From Blastocatellia bacterium (GTDB lineage: Bacteria; Acidobacteriota; Blastocatellia; Pyrinomonadales; Pyrinomonadaceae), in contig DNND01000066.1 in NCBI GenBank assembly GCA_003488005.1, forward strand, positions 154,226 through 160,835: a stretch of 6,610 bases of DNA. Reading direction: 5' to 3'. Positions within the stretch are counted from its first letter, which is position 1. Every line of letters begins with the position of its first letter. The translations under genes were made by a program, and so were the position numbers. The notes below the pieces were generated by a model. That model searched no databases, was not told the DNA's origin, and saw nothing but the letters and a program-made list of their open reading frames with translations. Positions 5,299-6,610 of this stretch are shown piece after piece.

Positions 5299-6462
5299 CT
5301 ATCTCAGCGCGGCGAGAATTAATTCAGCCGCTCTTTCTGAAGCGCCGCCGTCGCCTAGTTGTTGCACTACCTCGCTCAAACGGGCACGCACTTCACCGTT
5401 AGTTTTCTTATCCAGTAACAACAATAATTCGTTCGCTAAACTCTCGCCGTTAAAATCATCCTGCATTAATTCAGTTGCCACTCGTTCGCCTGCAACCAGG
5501 TTCACCAGTCCGTAATGGTCCACCGTTATCAAACGTCCGAGCGTGTGCCAGTTAGTCAACGACTCTTTGTAGACAACCACCATCGGTGTGCCGAGCAAAG
5601 CGGCTTCCAAAGTTGCTGTGCCACTCGCTATCGCAGCGGCATCGGAAGCGGCGAGTGCTTCGCGCGATTGTTCCGAGACGATATGAAGGCATGACGGCAG
5701 CGGCTCGGGCGTTGCCCGCTGCGCTCGCACAATGTCTCGTATTTCATCCGAGGTGCGGCCCGGCGCGACAACGATGACGAACTGAATCTCAGGCTGGCGT
5801 GCAGAAATCAGCGCGGCGGCTTCGAGCATTGGCGGCAAGATGCGCTCCACTTCTTTTCGGCGGCTGCCGGGCAAAAGCGAAACAATCGGCAGCCGCGGAT
5901 CGAGCTTCATTTGCCGGCAAAACTCCGCGCGATCGTAACGCGCTCGCACTTCACCAGCCAACGGATGGCCCACGTACTCCACCTGAGCGATGCCGCGGTC
6001 GGCGTACCAATCTTTTTCAAAGGGAAGAATCGACAGCAGCAGGTCAACGTTGCGTTCAATGCTGCGCGCGCGATAACCGCGCCAGGCCCAAAGCTGCGGA
6101 CTTATGTAGTAAATGATTTTGAGACCGCGGCGATGCAGCGCGCGCGCCAATTTTAAGTTGAAGTCAGGCCAGTCAACCAGGATTACCGCAGCGGGCCGTC
6201 GTTCAACCGCCGCTCGTTTTAAGAGCTGGAAGGCGCGCCAGAACTTCGGCAACGCGGAGCTAATCTCGACGAGTCCCAGGATGGAAAGATCGTCCGTGTT
6301 CACTACCGACTCAACGCCGGCCGCTCGCATCAGCGGGCCGGTACCGCCGAAAAGTTCCAGCCCACTATCGGGCTCAGCCCTTCGCAACGCATCGACGAGC
6401 GCAGCAGCATGGGCGTCACCCGAGGCTTCGCCGGCCACAATCATCAATCGTCGCACTTCCAT
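5299..6462 (-). CDS. lpxB: Lipid-A-disaccharide synthase LpxB
   Basis: LpxB is a peripheral membrane glycosyltransferase (GT19) that joins UDP-2,3-diacylglucosamine to lipid X, giving the beta-1,6-linked lipid A disaccharide and UDP. The 387 residues match the family (about 380). Visible blocks, numbered from the chosen start: MIVAGEASGD (7-16), VDWPDFN (96-102, the conserved DxPDFN region holding an essential Asp), SPQLWAWR (121-128), LPFEKDWY (146-153), YVGHPLAG (163-170), LLPGSRRKEV (196-205) and SGTATLEAAL (280-289). The last two lie in the UDP-sugar-binding half. No truncation or missing block is seen. The ATG at 6462 was chosen because the frame upstream translates a 7-bp tandem DNA repeat; a GTG at 6456 or an ATG at 6444 is also possible. 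There is no good Shine-Dalgarno sequence. It works two steps after LpxD (LpxH between), but the genes are convergent and separated by the TonB-domain gene. Confidence 0.96.
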   Translation of the reverse strand: MEVRRLMIVAGEASGDAHAAALVDALRRAEPDSGLELFGGTGPLMRAAGVESVVNTDDLSILGLVEISSALPKFWRAFQLLKRAAVERRPAAVILVDWPDFNLKLARALHRRGLKIIYYISPQLWAWRGYRARSIERNVDLLLSILPFEKDWYADRGIAQVEYVGHPLAGEVRARYDRAEFCRQMKLDPRLPIVSLLPGSRRKEVERILPPMLEAAALISARQPEIQFVIVVAPGRTSDEIRDIVRAQRATPEPLPSCLHIVSEQSREALAASDAAAIASGTATLEAALLGTPMVVVYKESLTNWHTLGRLITVDHYGLVNLVAGERVATELMQDDFNGESLANELLLLLDKKTNGEVRARLSEVVQQLGDGGASERAAELILAALR

Positions 6463-6479
6463 CGGCGCGCATGATAACA

Positions 6480-6510
6480 GTGGGCAGTGTGCAGTGTGCA
6501 GTGGGCAGTG
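6480..6510. repeat. 7-bp tandem repeat upstream of lpxB
   Basis: About 4.4 copies: GTGGGCA, GTGTGCA, GTGTGCA, GTGGGCA, GTG. Copies alternate between two variants in a mirror order. It begins 18 bases upstream of the lpxB start. Read as protein it would give a Cys/His/Pro-rich N-terminal extension, which is why the lpxB start is placed after it. Confidence 0.85.
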
Positions 6511-6573
6511 AATGCTGGACACCGAAGAAAGATTTTCCAGTTGTCATCGTTGAATCCAATTTGGAAGTACAAC

Positions 6574-6608
6574 CGAACATCGTTCGTCGCTTCGCCCCAG
6601 CGGGGCGA
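6574..6608. repeat. Pair of hairpins at the window edge, possibly part of a dispersed repeat
   Basis: CGAAC-ATC-GTTCG (6574-6586) is followed five bases later by TCGCCCC-AGC-GGGGCGA (6592-6608), a perfect 7-bp stem with a 3-base loop. The element may continue past the window. Paired short hairpins with three-base loops resemble the cluster at 5111-5272 and suggest a REP-like repeat; the second could also act as a terminator of a gene beyond the edge, but no T-tract is visible. Confidence 0.5.
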
Positions 6609-6610
6609 GA

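Noticed and set aside
6463..6522. A 20-residue N-terminal extension of LpxB from an ATG at 6522
   Set aside because: It would translate the 7-bp tandem repeat into a Cys/His/Pro-rich stretch, whereas LpxB proteins normally begin just before the MIVAGEASGD block.

Overview
The window reads as a Gram-negative bacterial chromosome segment, most likely Acidobacteriota (possibly Blastocatellia). That taxonomic guess is inference. It rests on the gene mix (lipid A enzymes, a Tes/Grs-like radical SAM enzyme, a stand-alone secreted TonB C-terminal protein, a short histidine-kinase phospho-acceptor protein) and on the style of the intergenic hairpin repeats. No rRNA, tRNA, CRISPR array, transposase or phage gene was seen.

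Layout, left to right. (1) 1-220, + strand: the end of a protein made only of a histidine-kinase dimerisation/phospho-acceptor domain; its 5' side may lie outside the window. (2) 226-861, - strand: a secreted protein of unknown function with a strong ribosome binding site. (3) 934-962: an intrinsic terminator closing the next gene. (4) 992-2968, - strand: a 658-residue radical SAM enzyme of the COG1964/MJ0619 type, related to archaeal tetraether lipid synthase, with a TTG start. (5) 2969-3286: a divergent intergenic region with an inverted repeat in the leader of the radical SAM gene. (6) 3287-4342, + strand: lpxD. (7) 4343-4538: a tandem 15-bp repeat and a good sigma70-like promoter. (8) 4539-5102, + strand: a TonB C-terminal-domain protein. 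(9) 5103-5298: a convergent gap full of short hairpins. (10) 5299-6462, - strand: lpxB. (11) 6463-6610: a 7-bp tandem repeat and, at the window edge, two more hairpins.

The genes share an envelope theme. LpxD adds the second acyl chain and LpxB joins two sugars in lipid A synthesis. The radical SAM enzyme, divergent from lpxD, is related to enzymes that couple lipid tails into membrane-spanning lipids. The TonB-domain protein and the secreted protein act outside the cytoplasm. The most interesting observation is the bacterial Tes-like gene beside lpxD, which suggests a bacterial route to tail-to-tail coupled (iso-diabolic acid or tetraether-type) membrane lipids. The sequence supports the enzyme family well; the exact substrate is inference.
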